NCBI RefSeq assembly: GCF_001043175.1
Contig: NZ_CP011494.1
Span: 1,302,001 to 1,366,000, forward strand
Source of the DNA: Marinobacter psychrophilus
GTDB taxonomy: Bacteria; Pseudomonadota; Gammaproteobacteria; Pseudomonadales; Oleiphilaceae
Direction: 5' to 3'
DNA length: 64,000 nucleotides
Positions within the stretch are counted from its first letter, which is position 1. Each line of letters starts with the position of its first letter. A model generated the notes under the pieces. That model had not been told where the DNA came from. It saw nothing but the letters and a program-made list of their open reading frames with translations, and ran no database searches. A program made the position numbers and the translations under genes. Positions 1 through 8,781 of this stretch are shown one piece after another.

Positions 1-375
1 CATAAGCAGGGCATGAAACGCCTGGAGACGGATGCTAACTGGCAGCAGCTGGAACCAGAACAGCGCAATCAGTTGCTCGCCAGGCAGAAACTGACCCTTG
101 CCGACCAACCTAAAGTAGCGGTCCAGTCCACCGACGAGGTGCTGAACACCCTAGACCATTACTCCCTGGCCACGTTCGCCGACCGGGTAGCGGCCCTGCC
201 CAGCCGCTTTGATAACGTAGCGGTATCCGCTGCTGAGCTGTGTGAACCGGAAATCCAGTTTGTATCGGTACCACGACGTACCCTGAAAACCGAGGCAGAC
301 ATTGATACCTGGGCTGAAGAGGTGAAAGACCAGCTCAAAAACGCACTGGCAAAGGGCCCAGTCTCGGTCAAATAA
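1..375 (+). CDS. brxC: BREX protein BrxC, C-terminal fragment (cut by window edge)
   Basis: This reading frame is open from base 1, so the gene begins upstream of the window; only about 124 residues are visible, ending at TAA. BrxC is the large (about 1200 residue) P-loop ATPase of type 1 BREX, thought to act in the BREX complex with PglX and PglZ. The ATPase motifs are not in view. The call rests mainly on context: a plus-strand operon that continues with pglX, pglZ and brxL in the standard type 1 order. The methionine at base 13 is internal, not a start. The fragment ends in a charged, helical-looking tail. A 60-base gap with a near-duplicated A-rich/GCC unit (roughly 400-434) separates it from the next gene. 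Confidence 0.75.
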   Translation, partial: HKQGMKRLETDANWQQLEPEQRNQLLARQKLTLADQPKVAVQSTDEVLNTLDHYSLATFADRVAALPSRFDNVAVSAAELCEPEIQFVSVPRRTLKTEADIDTWAEEVKDQLKNALAKGPVSVK

Positions 376-434
376 CGGTCAATCAAAGAAAGAACTATCA
401 AAAAAGGACCGCCAAAAAGAGGACTGCCAAAGCC

Positions 435-2144
435 ATGCGAACCCTCACTAATATTGAGGAACTGCTGCCAGAGCTGGATCACTGCATAGCCGATGAGCTG
501 GAAGACCAGGATCTCGACTTCAAGCAGTGGGAACTGAAAAGCCACGACAACGCGGTAAAAACCGTGGTTCAGATGGCCGTGTGCATGGCCAATGGCGGCG
601 GTGGCACCGTGGTGTTCGGCGTGGCCGATCGCATACAAGGCAGAAACAACGCCATTTTGGGTGTGCCACCGGAAATCGACGGGAATATGTTGAAAAAGGC
701 GGTATACGACCAGACCGACCCGAAAATCATGCCGGTGTTTGAGGAATTGGCCGTACCCGAAGGCACAGGCCGCGTTTTGCTGATGCAGGTCCACCCCGGC
801 ATGCCACCCTATACCGACACCGCAGGCCGAGGCACCATCCGTGTCAGCAAAGACTGCGTGCCCTTAACCGGCACCGTCCGCCGCAAGATTGGTGTGGAAA
901 CCGGTGAAACCGATTACACGGCAGAGGCAGTTGCACCTGTAGACAACACCTTGCTGTCTGCTACTGCGCTGGAAGCCCTGCGCAATCAGGCCAGCAGAGA
1001 ACGTGCGCCAGATGACCTGCTGAGGCAATCGGATGCCGAACTCCTATCCACTCTGGGGTTAATCAAACAGGGCAAGCTGACCCGTGCGGCCATCTTGCTG
1101 GCAGGTACTGAAGCGGCTATTCGTGAATACCTGCCCGGCCACAACTGGACCTTTCTGCAGATGACGTCCGATACGGACTACGGTATCCGGGAAGATCGCG
1201 TCAGCGCATTGCCTTTGTCCGTCCAGCGCATTGAAGAACTATTGGTACCCTTTAACCCAATCACCACCTATAAGCAGGGCATGTTCCACTACGAATACCG
1301 GACCTGGCCAGAAGTCGCCGTGCGCGAGGCCCTGATGAACGCGTTCTGCCATGCCGACCTGCGTATTGCCGGGCCGATAATGGTCAAGCTGTATTCAGAC
1401 CGGCTGGAAATCAGCAATAACGGCGGATTTATCGCCGGCATTACCGCCAATAACATTCTGCACCACCAACCTGCAGCCAGAAATCCTTCACTGGTTGAGG
1501 CACTTACCCGCCTGCGCCTGGTTAACCGTAGCAATCTGGGCATTAATCGCATGTTTTCTGCGCTGTTGATGGAAGGTAAAGAGCCACCCCAGATCAGGGA
1601 AGTGGGGGATTCCGTGCAGGTGAGCTTTCCCAAACGCGAGTTGAACGCCACCTTCCGCTTATTTGTGGCAGATGAAAGCGAGCAGGGTCGCAAGCTGGGA
1701 GTGGACGAACTGATGCTGCTGCAGTACCTACTTCAGAATCCGGAGGTAGACACCAACACTGCCGCTACCCTATGCCAGCGTGGCGAAGCAGAAATACGCG
1801 AAAAGTTATCCACAATGGAGTCGGCCGGATACATCGAACACGGCGGTACCGGGCGGGGAGCTTACTGGTGTATTCAGCCCGAATTCTACAATCGCCTCGC
1901 CGAGGATGGCCAGAGTGGCGCCCGCCGACGAATCGACTGGGACGCCGCGAAAACGCGCGTGCTCAGCATTCTGATGGAGCGGGCGAAACGGGGCGAGCTG
2001 GGGCTGAGCAACAAGGAAATTCGACAGATCACACGTTTTGACCGCAACCAGGTGCATCGATTGATGACCGAACTTCGACAGGAAAACCCCAACCTGCAGC
2101 CACCGGGAAGAGGCAAATACGCGCGATATGAATTCAGGCAATGA
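435..2144 (+). CDS. AlbA_2 (Schlafen-type) and HATPase-fold transcriptional regulator-like protein within BREX operon
   Basis: 569 residues. The N-terminal part (about residues 20-150) matches the AlbA_2/Schlafen-AlbA pattern, with a D-F-K-x-W start and an M-A-x-x-M-A-N-G-G-G-G-T core followed by V-F-G-V. The middle (about 270-390) looks like the HATPase_c_4 domain, with REALMNAFCHAD (about 297-308) as the N-box-like motif. The C-terminal third looks like one or two winged helix-turn-helix segments. Such ATP-binding HTH proteins recur between brxC and pglX in type 1 BREX loci; a regulatory or RNA/DNA-binding role is inferred, not shown. ATG start with an AGAGGA-like ribosome site upstream. 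It follows brxC by 59 bases and precedes pglX by 110 bases. Confidence 0.75.
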   Translation: MRTLTNIEELLPELDHCIADELEDQDLDFKQWELKSHDNAVKTVVQMAVCMANGGGGTVVFGVADRIQGRNNAILGVPPEIDGNMLKKAVYDQTDPKIMPVFEELAVPEGTGRVLLMQVHPGMPPYTDTAGRGTIRVSKDCVPLTGTVRRKIGVETGETDYTAEAVAPVDNTLLSATALEALRNQASRERAPDDLLRQSDAELLSTLGLIKQGKLTRAAILLAGTEAAIREYLPGHNWTFLQMTSDTDYGIREDRVSALPLSVQRIEELLVPFNPITTYKQGMFHYEYRTWPEVAVREALMNAFCHADLRIAGPIMVKLYSDRLEISNNGGFIAGITANNILHHQPAARNPSLVEALTRLRLVNRSNLGINRMFSALLMEGKEPPQIREVGDSVQVSFPKRELNATFRLFVADESEQGRKLGVDELMLLQYLLQNPEVDTNTAATLCQRGEAEIREKLSTMESAGYIEHGGTGRGAYWCIQPEFYNRLAEDGQSGARRRIDWDAAKTRVLSILMERAKRGELGLSNKEIRQITRFDRNQVHRLMTELRQENPNLQPPGRGKYARYEFRQ

Positions 2145-2254
2145 TGCATTAATTGCATTTGAGCATTAAAGACAGCATTAGATTTTTTTAACGCTCGATT
2201 TATTGCAGAGTGAGCAATGAAGCGAGCGTTATAGAACGAAAGGATGGAAAAAGT

Positions 2255-5200
2255 ATGCAGCCACTGGACAAAATCCTCAGACACCAACTGGAACGCGCCG
2301 TTAAAAGCGCCCGCGACACCGCCGAAAACGGCGCTGGTGCCGCGCTAGGCCAGTTGGGCGTGGCCGACCCCACACCGGCCGCACACCTGGGCGATGCCGA
2401 GCGCGACCTGCGTCGCCGCCTGCGTGCCCATGGCCGCCAATTAGGGGACTCTCTGAACGGGGGTAAAATTCAGAGCATGGATCGCCTGGTGGAAGAAGTA
2501 GCCTACGAGCATTGGCACCGCATGCTATTTGCCCGCTTCCTGGCCGAAAACAACCTGCTGATGTATCCAGACCCGGACGACCCGGTCGCAATCACCCTGG
2601 AAGAATGCGGAGACCTAGCCGCCGACGAAGGCGCCGCCAACGGCTGGGAACTGGCAGCCCGCTACGCCGCCCGCATGTTGCCGCAAATCTTTCGACTGGA
2701 TTCTCCGGTGTTCCAGCTCACCTTACCGCCGGAGCACCAGCAGAAGCTGGAACACCTGGTTTCCAGCCTGCCGCTGGAAGTCTTTACCGCCTCCGACAGC
2801 CTGGGCTGGGTATACCAGTTCTGGCAAGCCAACAACAAAGAGCGCATTAACAAATCCGAAGTGAAAATTGGCGCCCGGGAACTACCCGCCGTTACTCAAC
2901 TCTTTACCGAGCCCTACATGGTCAGCTTCCTGCTGGACAACTCCCTGGGTGCCTGGTGGGCAGCCCGAACGCTCACGGAAGACGACCTCAAAAACGCGCA
3001 GAGTGAAGAAGAACTCCGCCAGAAGGCTGCCATTTCCGGTGTCCCCCTAGAATACCTACGCTTCGTCAAAATCCCCTCTCCCCTCGCGGGAGAGGGCCAG
3101 GGAGAGGGGGATAAGATTTGGACCCCCGCCGCCGGCACCTTCGACGCTTGGCCAGAAGAATTTGCCGACCTGAAAACCCTCGACCCCTGCTGCGGCTCCG
3201 GCCATTTTCTGGTGGCCGCTTTTATGATGCTGGTACCCATGCGCATGGCGCGCGATGGCTTGTCCGCGCAGGACGCCGTCGATGCAGTGTTACGAGAGAA
3301 CATTCACGGCCTGGAGCTGGACCAGCGTTGTGTGGAACTGGCCGCTTTTGCCCTGGCTATCACCGCGTGGATTTACCCGAGCGCCGGTGACTATCGACCG
3401 CTGCCAGAACTGCATCTGGCTTGCACCGGCCTGTCTGTCAGCGTGGCTAAGGAAGAGTGGAAGCAGCTGGGTCTTGGTAAGCACAACCTCACCATCGCTC
3501 TGGACTGGATGCATGACACCTTCCAGGATGCACCCGTACTGGGCAGCCTGCTGAACCCGGCAAAGACCGATGCCGCCAAACTGGTGAAGTGGAAAGAACT
3601 GTCCAGCACACTGAACCAGGCGCTGGATACAGAGCAGCCGGAACAAGACGACAGCCAGCAGGAAGCCGCAGTGGTGGCTCAGGGGCTGGCTAAGGCAGCC
3701 ACCCTGTTATCTGGCCATTATCAGTGGGTCATCACTAACGTACCCTATCTTGCCCGGGGCAAACAAAGCGACCGTCTGAGGGAATTCTGCGAGCTTAACT
3801 ACCCAGAAGCCAAAAATGATCTTGCCACGGTATTTCTCGACCGCTGCCTGGAGTTCTGTACCCAAGGCGGCACGGCTAGCATTGTGTTACCGCAGAACTG
3901 GCTGTTCCTCACCAGCTATAAAAAGTTCCGCGAAAAGCTATTGGAGAACGATACTTGGCACTTGATTGCTCGCTTGGGCGAGGGTGGGTTTGATTCATCA
4001 GCAGCGGCCGGGGCATTTGTTGCAATGATTAGTCTCAGCCGTGGCAACAATGTTCAGACATCCGGCGGGCTGTTTGGTGATGCGGAAAATTCTAACCAGA
4101 TACGTGGTGTGGATGTGTCTGAACTGCGAACGGCGGCTGAGAAGGCTGCGCAGTTGCTGGCTTCAGAGGTTAAGTCTGTAGAGCAGGTTAAGCAGTTGGA
4201 GAACCCGGATGCGAGGGTGACTTTGGAGGATTCTTCCAAATTAGAGTTACTGAGTACAAAAGCGATCTCGTCAATAGGCTTATCCACGAGTGATACGCCT
4301 CTTTTTGTTCAGTTTTTCTGGGAACATTTGTCGCTTAGTAATGGTTGGGAGTTCCATCAAAGTTGTGCTGAACGGACTACGCACTGGGCTGGTTGTGAGC
4401 GAATCGTCCTCTATGAAAATGGGCAAGGAATGATGAGAGAACTCGCTGCCAACCAGGACCTTGATAGAGGCAGGGATAGACAAGGAGTTAATGCTTGGGG
4501 GCAGTCAGGCGTTTCAGTTGGTTTAATGCGCAGTCTTCATTCGTCTCTTTATTTAGGTACAAAATTCGATAACAACATGGGGGTGCTAACACCGCGCGAT
4601 CAGAAATTTTTGGAAGCTATATGGTGCTACTGTTCGTCTTCAAGTTTTAACGAGGAAATTAGGAGAATTGATCAAAAACTAAATGTTACTAATGGCACTT
4701 TAACGAAAGTTCCATTTGACATTGACTACTGGGACAAAGTCGCTAAAGAAAAATACCCCAATGGGCTGCCCAAACCATACGCCGATGCCCCTACCCAATG
4801 GATCTTCCATGGCCACCCCTGCGGCTCAGTCGTATGGGACGAGGAGCAAAAGTGGACTGCCGAAGGCCCACTGCGTACCGATAATACAGTACTGCAAGTC
4901 GCCGTAGCCCGCTTGCTTGGCTACCGCTGGCCCGTCGAGTTGGATGAAAAGATGGAACTGGCCGACGAGCAACGCGAGTGGGTGAATCGTTGCGAGTCGC
5001 TGCTGCCCTTGGCCGATGAAGACGGCATTGTCTGCATTCCCCCGGTGCGAGGCGAAGCCTCCGCCGCTGATCGTTTGCTTAATCTTCTGGCTACCGCCTA
5101 CGGCGAGGCCTGGTCTAACGACGTACTGGCAGAACTGCTGAAAAATGTAAGCCATGCAGGCAAAACTCTGGAAACCTGGCTGCGGGACAAGTTCTTCACC

Positions 5201-5758
5201 CAGCACTACAAACTGTTCCAAAACCGTCCCTTTATCTGGCACATCTGGGACGGCCTGCCCGATGGTTTCTCTGCTCTGGTCAATTACCACAAGCTGGATC
5301 GCAAGAACCTAGAAACCCTTATCTACACCTATCTGGGTGACTGGATCAGCCGCCAGAAACAAGACATTAACAACAGTATCGACGGCGCCGAAGAACGCCT
5401 CGCCGCTGCTGAAGCCCTGAAGAAAAGCCTGGAGCAGATTCTCGAAGGCGAAGCACCCTACGACATCTTCGTGCGCTGGAAACACATAGAACAACAACCT
5501 ATCGGTTGGGAGCCAGACCTGAACGATGGCGTCCGCCTAAACATCCGCCCCTTTGTGACCGTGGACGACGTTAAAAAGAAAGGCGCCGGCATCCTGCGCG
5601 ACAAAGCCAACATCAAATGGACCAAAGACCGTGGCAAGGATGTGGAATCCGCGCCCTGGTATCACACCTTTGGTGGTGAGCGTATTAACGATCACCATCT
5701 GACTCTGGTCGAGAAATGGGCTGCGCAAGAACAAAACAACAAAGGGAAGGATGTCTGA
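2255..5758 (+). CDS. pglX: BREX-1 adenine-specific DNA methyltransferase PglX
   Basis: About 1167 residues, normal for PglX. It modifies host DNA at N6-adenine in a non-palindromic site, marking self, and is also needed for phage exclusion. Motif I (SAM binding) is DPCCGSGHF at about residue 310; motif IV is NVPY at about 495 rather than the usual NPPY. I prefer ATG 2255, which follows AAGGATGG with good spacing, over an upstream GTG at 2210. Two oddities stand out: a palindromic repeat inserted in frame (residues about 273-286), and an AT-rich segment from about 3950 to 4720 (35-45% GC in three hand-counted lines, against 62-65% in flanking lines), where the specificity region would lie. The stop overlaps the first possible start of the next gene. 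Confidence 0.92.
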   Translation: MQPLDKILRHQLERAVKSARDTAENGAGAALGQLGVADPTPAAHLGDAERDLRRRLRAHGRQLGDSLNGGKIQSMDRLVEEVAYEHWHRMLFARFLAENNLLMYPDPDDPVAITLEECGDLAADEGAANGWELAARYAARMLPQIFRLDSPVFQLTLPPEHQQKLEHLVSSLPLEVFTASDSLGWVYQFWQANNKERINKSEVKIGARELPAVTQLFTEPYMVSFLLDNSLGAWWAARTLTEDDLKNAQSEEELRQKAAISGVPLEYLRFVKIPSPLAGEGQGEGDKIWTPAAGTFDAWPEEFADLKTLDPCCGSGHFLVAAFMMLVPMRMARDGLSAQDAVDAVLRENIHGLELDQRCVELAAFALAITAWIYPSAGDYRPLPELHLACTGLSVSVAKEEWKQLGLGKHNLTIALDWMHDTFQDAPVLGSLLNPAKTDAAKLVKWKELSSTLNQALDTEQPEQDDSQQEAAVVAQGLAKAATLLSGHYQWVITNVPYLARGKQSDRLREFCELNYPEAKNDLATVFLDRCLEFCTQGGTASIVLPQNWLFLTSYKKFREKLLENDTWHLIARLGEGGFDSSAAAGAFVAMISLSRGNNVQTSGGLFGDAENSNQIRGVDVSELRTAAEKAAQLLASEVKSVEQVKQLENPDARVTLEDSSKLELLSTKAISSIGLSTSDTPLFVQFFWEHLSLSNGWEFHQSCAERTTHWAGCERIVLYENGQGMMRELAANQDLDRGRDRQGVNAWGQSGVSVGLMRSLHSSLYLGTKFDNNMGVLTPRDQKFLEAIWCYCSSSSFNEEIRRIDQKLNVTNGTLTKVPFDIDYWDKVAKEKYPNGLPKPYADAPTQWIFHGHPCGSVVWDEEQKWTAEGPLRTDNTVLQVAVARLLGYRWPVELDEKMELADEQREWVNRCESLLPLADEDGIVCIPPVRGEASAADRLLNLLATAYGEAWSNDVLAELLKNVSHAGKTLETWLRDKFFTQHYKLFQNRPFIWHIWDGLPDGFSALVNYHKLDRKNLETLIYTYLGDWISRQKQDINNSIDGAEERLAAAEALKKSLEQILEGEAPYDIFVRWKHIEQQPIGWEPDLNDGVRLNIRPFVTVDDVKKKGAGILRDKANIKWTKDRGKDVESAPWYHTFGGERINDHHLTLVEKWAAQEQNNKGKDV
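3073..3111. repeat. Palindromic repeat inserted in frame within pglX
   Basis: A C/T-then-G/A rich palindrome: nine-base arms CCCTCTCCC (3074-3082) and GGGAGAGGG (3088-3096) with loop CTCGC, followed by a second GGGAGAGGGG copy. It is translated as the low-complexity peptide SPLAGEGQGEG. This peptide is familiar from many proteobacterial proteins into which such a dispersed palindromic repeat has inserted without breaking the frame. It lies just before the WTPAAGTFD segment that leads into methyltransferase motif I, replacing a short linker. Confidence 0.75.
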
Positions 5759-5759
5759 T

Positions 5760-7454
5760 ATGGCTAAGAAGATCAGTGGCGCTGAGTACCCATTGGCGAA
5801 AATTTTCAGCTCCGAGTTTGAATATGCCATCCCTTCTTACCAGCGCCCCTATGCGTGGACGGTGGATCAGGTATCTGAGTTGTTTGATGACCTCTACGAT
5901 TTTTATTGTTCAGAGCCGGGTGAGGGATATTTCCTCGGCAGCATCGTGTTGATCAAAGAGGAAGGAAAACCGGCCGCAGAAGTCATAGATGGCCAACAGC
6001 GGCTGACAACGCTCACCATATTGCTTGCGGCATTGGCTGCGCGCTCCGCTGCTGATGACCGCGCCCTTCTGAAAACCTATCTTGTAGAGGCCGGAAACAA
6101 GTATGAGCAGTTGGCCGCAAAGCCACGCCTGACGCTTCGTGAGCGAGATAAAGATTTTTTTGCCAGGTACGTGCAAACCCTTCAGTTTGACGAACTGCTT
6201 GAGCTTAACCCTGAGTCTCTTCAGAACGAATCTCGAAAAAACATACAGGCCAACGCCCGTTTATTGCTGAACCGTATTGACCGGTCCTTTGGTGGCAATA
6301 CGTCTTCACTTGAGGGCTTTGTTGGTTTCTTGCTGCAACGATGCTTTCTGGTAGCGGTTTCAACACCCAGCCAGCAGTCTGCATTTCGCGTTTTTTCGGT
6401 TATGAACAGCCGTGGTCTTGACCTGCAGCCCACTGACATCATTAAGGCCGACATTATCGGCGCGATTGAAACCACGGAAGAACAGGAACTTTATAACGAG
6501 AAATGGGAAGACATGGAGGTTGAGCTAGGGCGTGGCGGCTTTAACGATCTGTTCGCCTACGTTCGGATGCTTTATGCCCGCGAAAAAGCTAAGAAAGCGC
6601 TGTTGGAAGAGTTTCGCCAACATGTTTTGTCTAATGTGGCATCGCCTAAAGCTCTTGTGGATGATGTACTGGAACCCTATGCGGAGGCCTTATCAATTCT
6701 GCGTACTGCAAGCTATCAGGCTGAAGTGGATGCTCAGAAAATCAATGCTTACCTGCGTTGGCTCAACCGGATAGATAACTCCGACTGGGTGCCATCGGCC
6801 ATGCTGTTCCTGGCGCAGCAAAAGAACAGGCCCGACTACGTGCTGTGGTTTATGGAAAAGCTAGAGCGACTGGCCGCGTGTCTTCACTTGACTGCAAGGA
6901 ATGTAAACGAGCGCATCGAACGGTATTCGACTCTGATCTCAAGTTTGATGGATACCCATAACATTGATAACCCCGTACAGGCTGTTTTGCTTACTGAAAG
7001 CGAAAAGAAAGCGATGCGCAACGTGCTGAATGGCGATATCTACACGCTCACTGCCAGAAGAAGAAACTACCTTATTCTGCGTCTGGATTCGTTTCTGTCA
7101 GACGGAGCCGCAACTTATGACGCCAGTCTTTTAACGATTGAGCATGTGTTACCGCAGACCGTAGACGAAGGTAGCCAATGGGAAATTGACTGGCCGGAAT
7201 CGGACGAGCGCGAGGCGTGGGTCCATCGGCTGGCGAACCTCGTGCCTTTGAATAAACGCCGAAATTCACAGGCCCAGAATTACGATTTTGATCGCAAAAA
7301 GAATGCCTATTTTAAAGGCCGCTCGGGTGTTAGTTCCTATACGCTGACGACACAAGTTCTGAATGAACAGGAATGGACGCCGGACGTTGTATTGAACAGA
7401 CAAGAAGAGCTTATGGGGCTTCTTGCGGAGAAGTGGGAGCTGACAGCGTGTTAA
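5760..7454 (+). CDS. DUF262/DUF1524 GmrSD-like (BrxU-like) type IV restriction protein
   Basis: About 564 residues. The N-terminal DUF262 (GmrS-like, NTP-using) domain shows IPSYQRPYAW near residue 23 and DGQQRLTT near 77. The C-terminal DUF1524 (GmrD-like, HNH-type) domain shows IEHVLPQ near 460, followed by RLANLVPL and a late asparagine pair. Fused GmrSD enzymes cleave modified phage DNA; BrxU, a family member found in a BREX locus, complements BREX by restricting modified DNA. A similar role is inferred here. The first ATG (5751) overlaps the pglX stop, but GGGAAGGA is better spaced for ATG 5760. One hand-counted line is about 50% GC, between the pglX flanks and the following cassette. 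Confidence 0.8.
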   Translation: MAKKISGAEYPLAKIFSSEFEYAIPSYQRPYAWTVDQVSELFDDLYDFYCSEPGEGYFLGSIVLIKEEGKPAAEVIDGQQRLTTLTILLAALAARSAADDRALLKTYLVEAGNKYEQLAAKPRLTLRERDKDFFARYVQTLQFDELLELNPESLQNESRKNIQANARLLLNRIDRSFGGNTSSLEGFVGFLLQRCFLVAVSTPSQQSAFRVFSVMNSRGLDLQPTDIIKADIIGAIETTEEQELYNEKWEDMEVELGRGGFNDLFAYVRMLYAREKAKKALLEEFRQHVLSNVASPKALVDDVLEPYAEALSILRTASYQAEVDAQKINAYLRWLNRIDNSDWVPSAMLFLAQQKNRPDYVLWFMEKLERLAACLHLTARNVNERIERYSTLISSLMDTHNIDNPVQAVLLTESEKKAMRNVLNGDIYTLTARRRNYLILRLDSFLSDGAATYDASLLTIEHVLPQTVDEGSQWEIDWPESDEREAWVHRLANLVPLNKRRNSQAQNYDFDRKKNAYFKGRSGVSSYTLTTQVLNEQEWTPDVVLNRQEELMGLLAEKWELTAC

Positions 7455-7456
7455 TA

Positions 7457-7486
7457 GGTTCCCACGAAATTTTTGAGCTGGGAACC
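7457..7486 (+). promoter_or_regulatory. Hairpin covering the start region of the next gene
   Basis: Perfect 8-base arms GGTTCCCA (7457-7464) and TGGGAACC (7479-7486) with a 14-base A/T-rich loop. The 3' arm contains the only purine-rich ribosome-site candidate (GGGAA) before GTG 7492. Folding would hide it, so expression of the next gene could be controlled at translation. There is no T-run, so it is not a typical terminator. Confidence 0.45.
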
Positions 7487-7491
7487 GTGAA

Positions 7492-8781
7492 GTGACTACG
7501 GCTGCCAAACTTACTAAGTGGGCTCAGAAGAAACCTCTGATCTTGATCCGTCTCGATGAGGCGCAGTCAGAATTTTTGCACAATTCGAGGCAGGGGTTCG
7601 AGCAACTAACATTGATAAAACCCCACTCTGCACTTCAGGCTGTCAAGTTGCCAACGCTTTGTTTGCTGGAGATTCACGAGGACGATGCATCAAAGTGTTA
7701 TCTAGCCACCGCAACCGGCAAAGCTGCGGTGAGCACATTTGATACGCGGCTAACTCTCAAAAAGTTGATAGCGGTGAAACCAGACTCACTGCAAATCTTG
7801 GAGACCCTAGTTGCCGACGCTCGTATGAAGCGCTTGTTGAATGATCGCCTCCCTGACAACGGGGAAATAAAAAACCTTTCGCCCAAGCTCAGTGCGTACC
7901 TAGTAGGAATTCTGGCTGCTGATTCCCGCAACCAAGCTGCAATGGAAATGGCCCTTTCCCAGCTTCCACAATTGAGACGAAGAGACGATGCCAGCTGGGC
8001 GCAGGACGATGCCATTCATGCGGCAATGTCTGCTTTTGGAATCCGGAGCGGTGTCTTACCGGATCAGATCGTCCTGAAGAGTGGCGCCTCATCTGGCCTA
8101 GGACTAATTGGAGCTCACCTCTACGAGGATAATGTGGTGCATCATGATGCATTGCGATTGCCTGGATTCGATGCAATTTCATCTGATGTGACAGGAAGAG
8201 CTGTTTTCCGAAAAAGCGATGAGCAGCTTGTGATTTACACAGCCAATAAATTGCCTTTGGAAAAAATGCTTGGCGTTGACCTCATATATGTCAACGAAAC
8301 GCGGGGCAGCATTGTGATGATTCAATATAAAATGTTGGAACAGCACAGACAAAATCAAACGAACACTGACTGGATATTTCGGCCTGACCAGCAGTTACGT
8401 GATGAAATAGCCAGAATGCGCATTCCGAACATTGAAAATACCCCAGACGACTATAGGCTTAGTCGCAATCCATTTTTCTTCAAGTTTGTAAAACGCAAAA
8501 TTGTAGATGACTCTCATCAGTCGTTTTTCGTGTCAATTGGTCATCTAAACCAGATTCTGGCTTCCCAAAACGCAAAAGGCCCAAGGGGTGGCGTTCGAAT
8601 AAGTTACGAGGCTCTGAGAGGGACTTACCTCCGTGAAGCCGACATGCTTAGCTTGATCCGTTCAGGATATGTTGGGACGCACAAGGTGGAAACAGAGGCA
8701 CTTCACACGATTATTCATGAGGTGGCGAAAGGGAACAATGCCATCGTGCTCGCATGGCAGCAGAAAATTCAGGAAAATTGA
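7492..8781 (+). CDS. Hypothetical protein with PD-(D/Q)xK nuclease-like motif
   Basis: 429 residues; I do not recognise the family by name. The visible motif is E257, then GVDLIY (D263), then VMIQYK (Q278, K280). This spacing and the surrounding beta-strand pattern resemble the E / D / QxK core of Mrr-type PD-(D/E)xK nucleases. The N-terminal 250 residues carry no motif I can name. It starts at GTG just after a hairpin and ends directly at the ATG of the DUF3644 gene (no gap), which points to co-translation as a pair. The segment looks AT-richer than neighbouring BREX genes, which suggests later acquisition. A nuclease effector role inside the BREX locus is inference. Confidence 0.6.
   Translation: MTTAAKLTKWAQKKPLILIRLDEAQSEFLHNSRQGFEQLTLIKPHSALQAVKLPTLCLLEIHEDDASKCYLATATGKAAVSTFDTRLTLKKLIAVKPDSLQILETLVADARMKRLLNDRLPDNGEIKNLSPKLSAYLVGILAADSRNQAAMEMALSQLPQLRRRDDASWAQDDAIHAAMSAFGIRSGVLPDQIVLKSGASSGLGLIGAHLYEDNVVHHDALRLPGFDAISSDVTGRAVFRKSDEQLVIYTANKLPLEKMLGVDLIYVNETRGSIVMIQYKMLEQHRQNQTNTDWIFRPDQQLRDEIARMRIPNIENTPDDYRLSRNPFFFKFVKRKIVDDSHQSFFVSIGHLNQILASQNAKGPRGGVRISYEALRGTYLREADMLSLIRSGYVGTHKVETEALHTIIHEVAKGNNAIVLAWQQKIQEN

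Noticed and set aside
159..794. 211-residue minus-strand open frame opposite brxC and the AlbA_2 gene
   Set aside because: Antisense shadow spanning two real genes and their gap; no family features.
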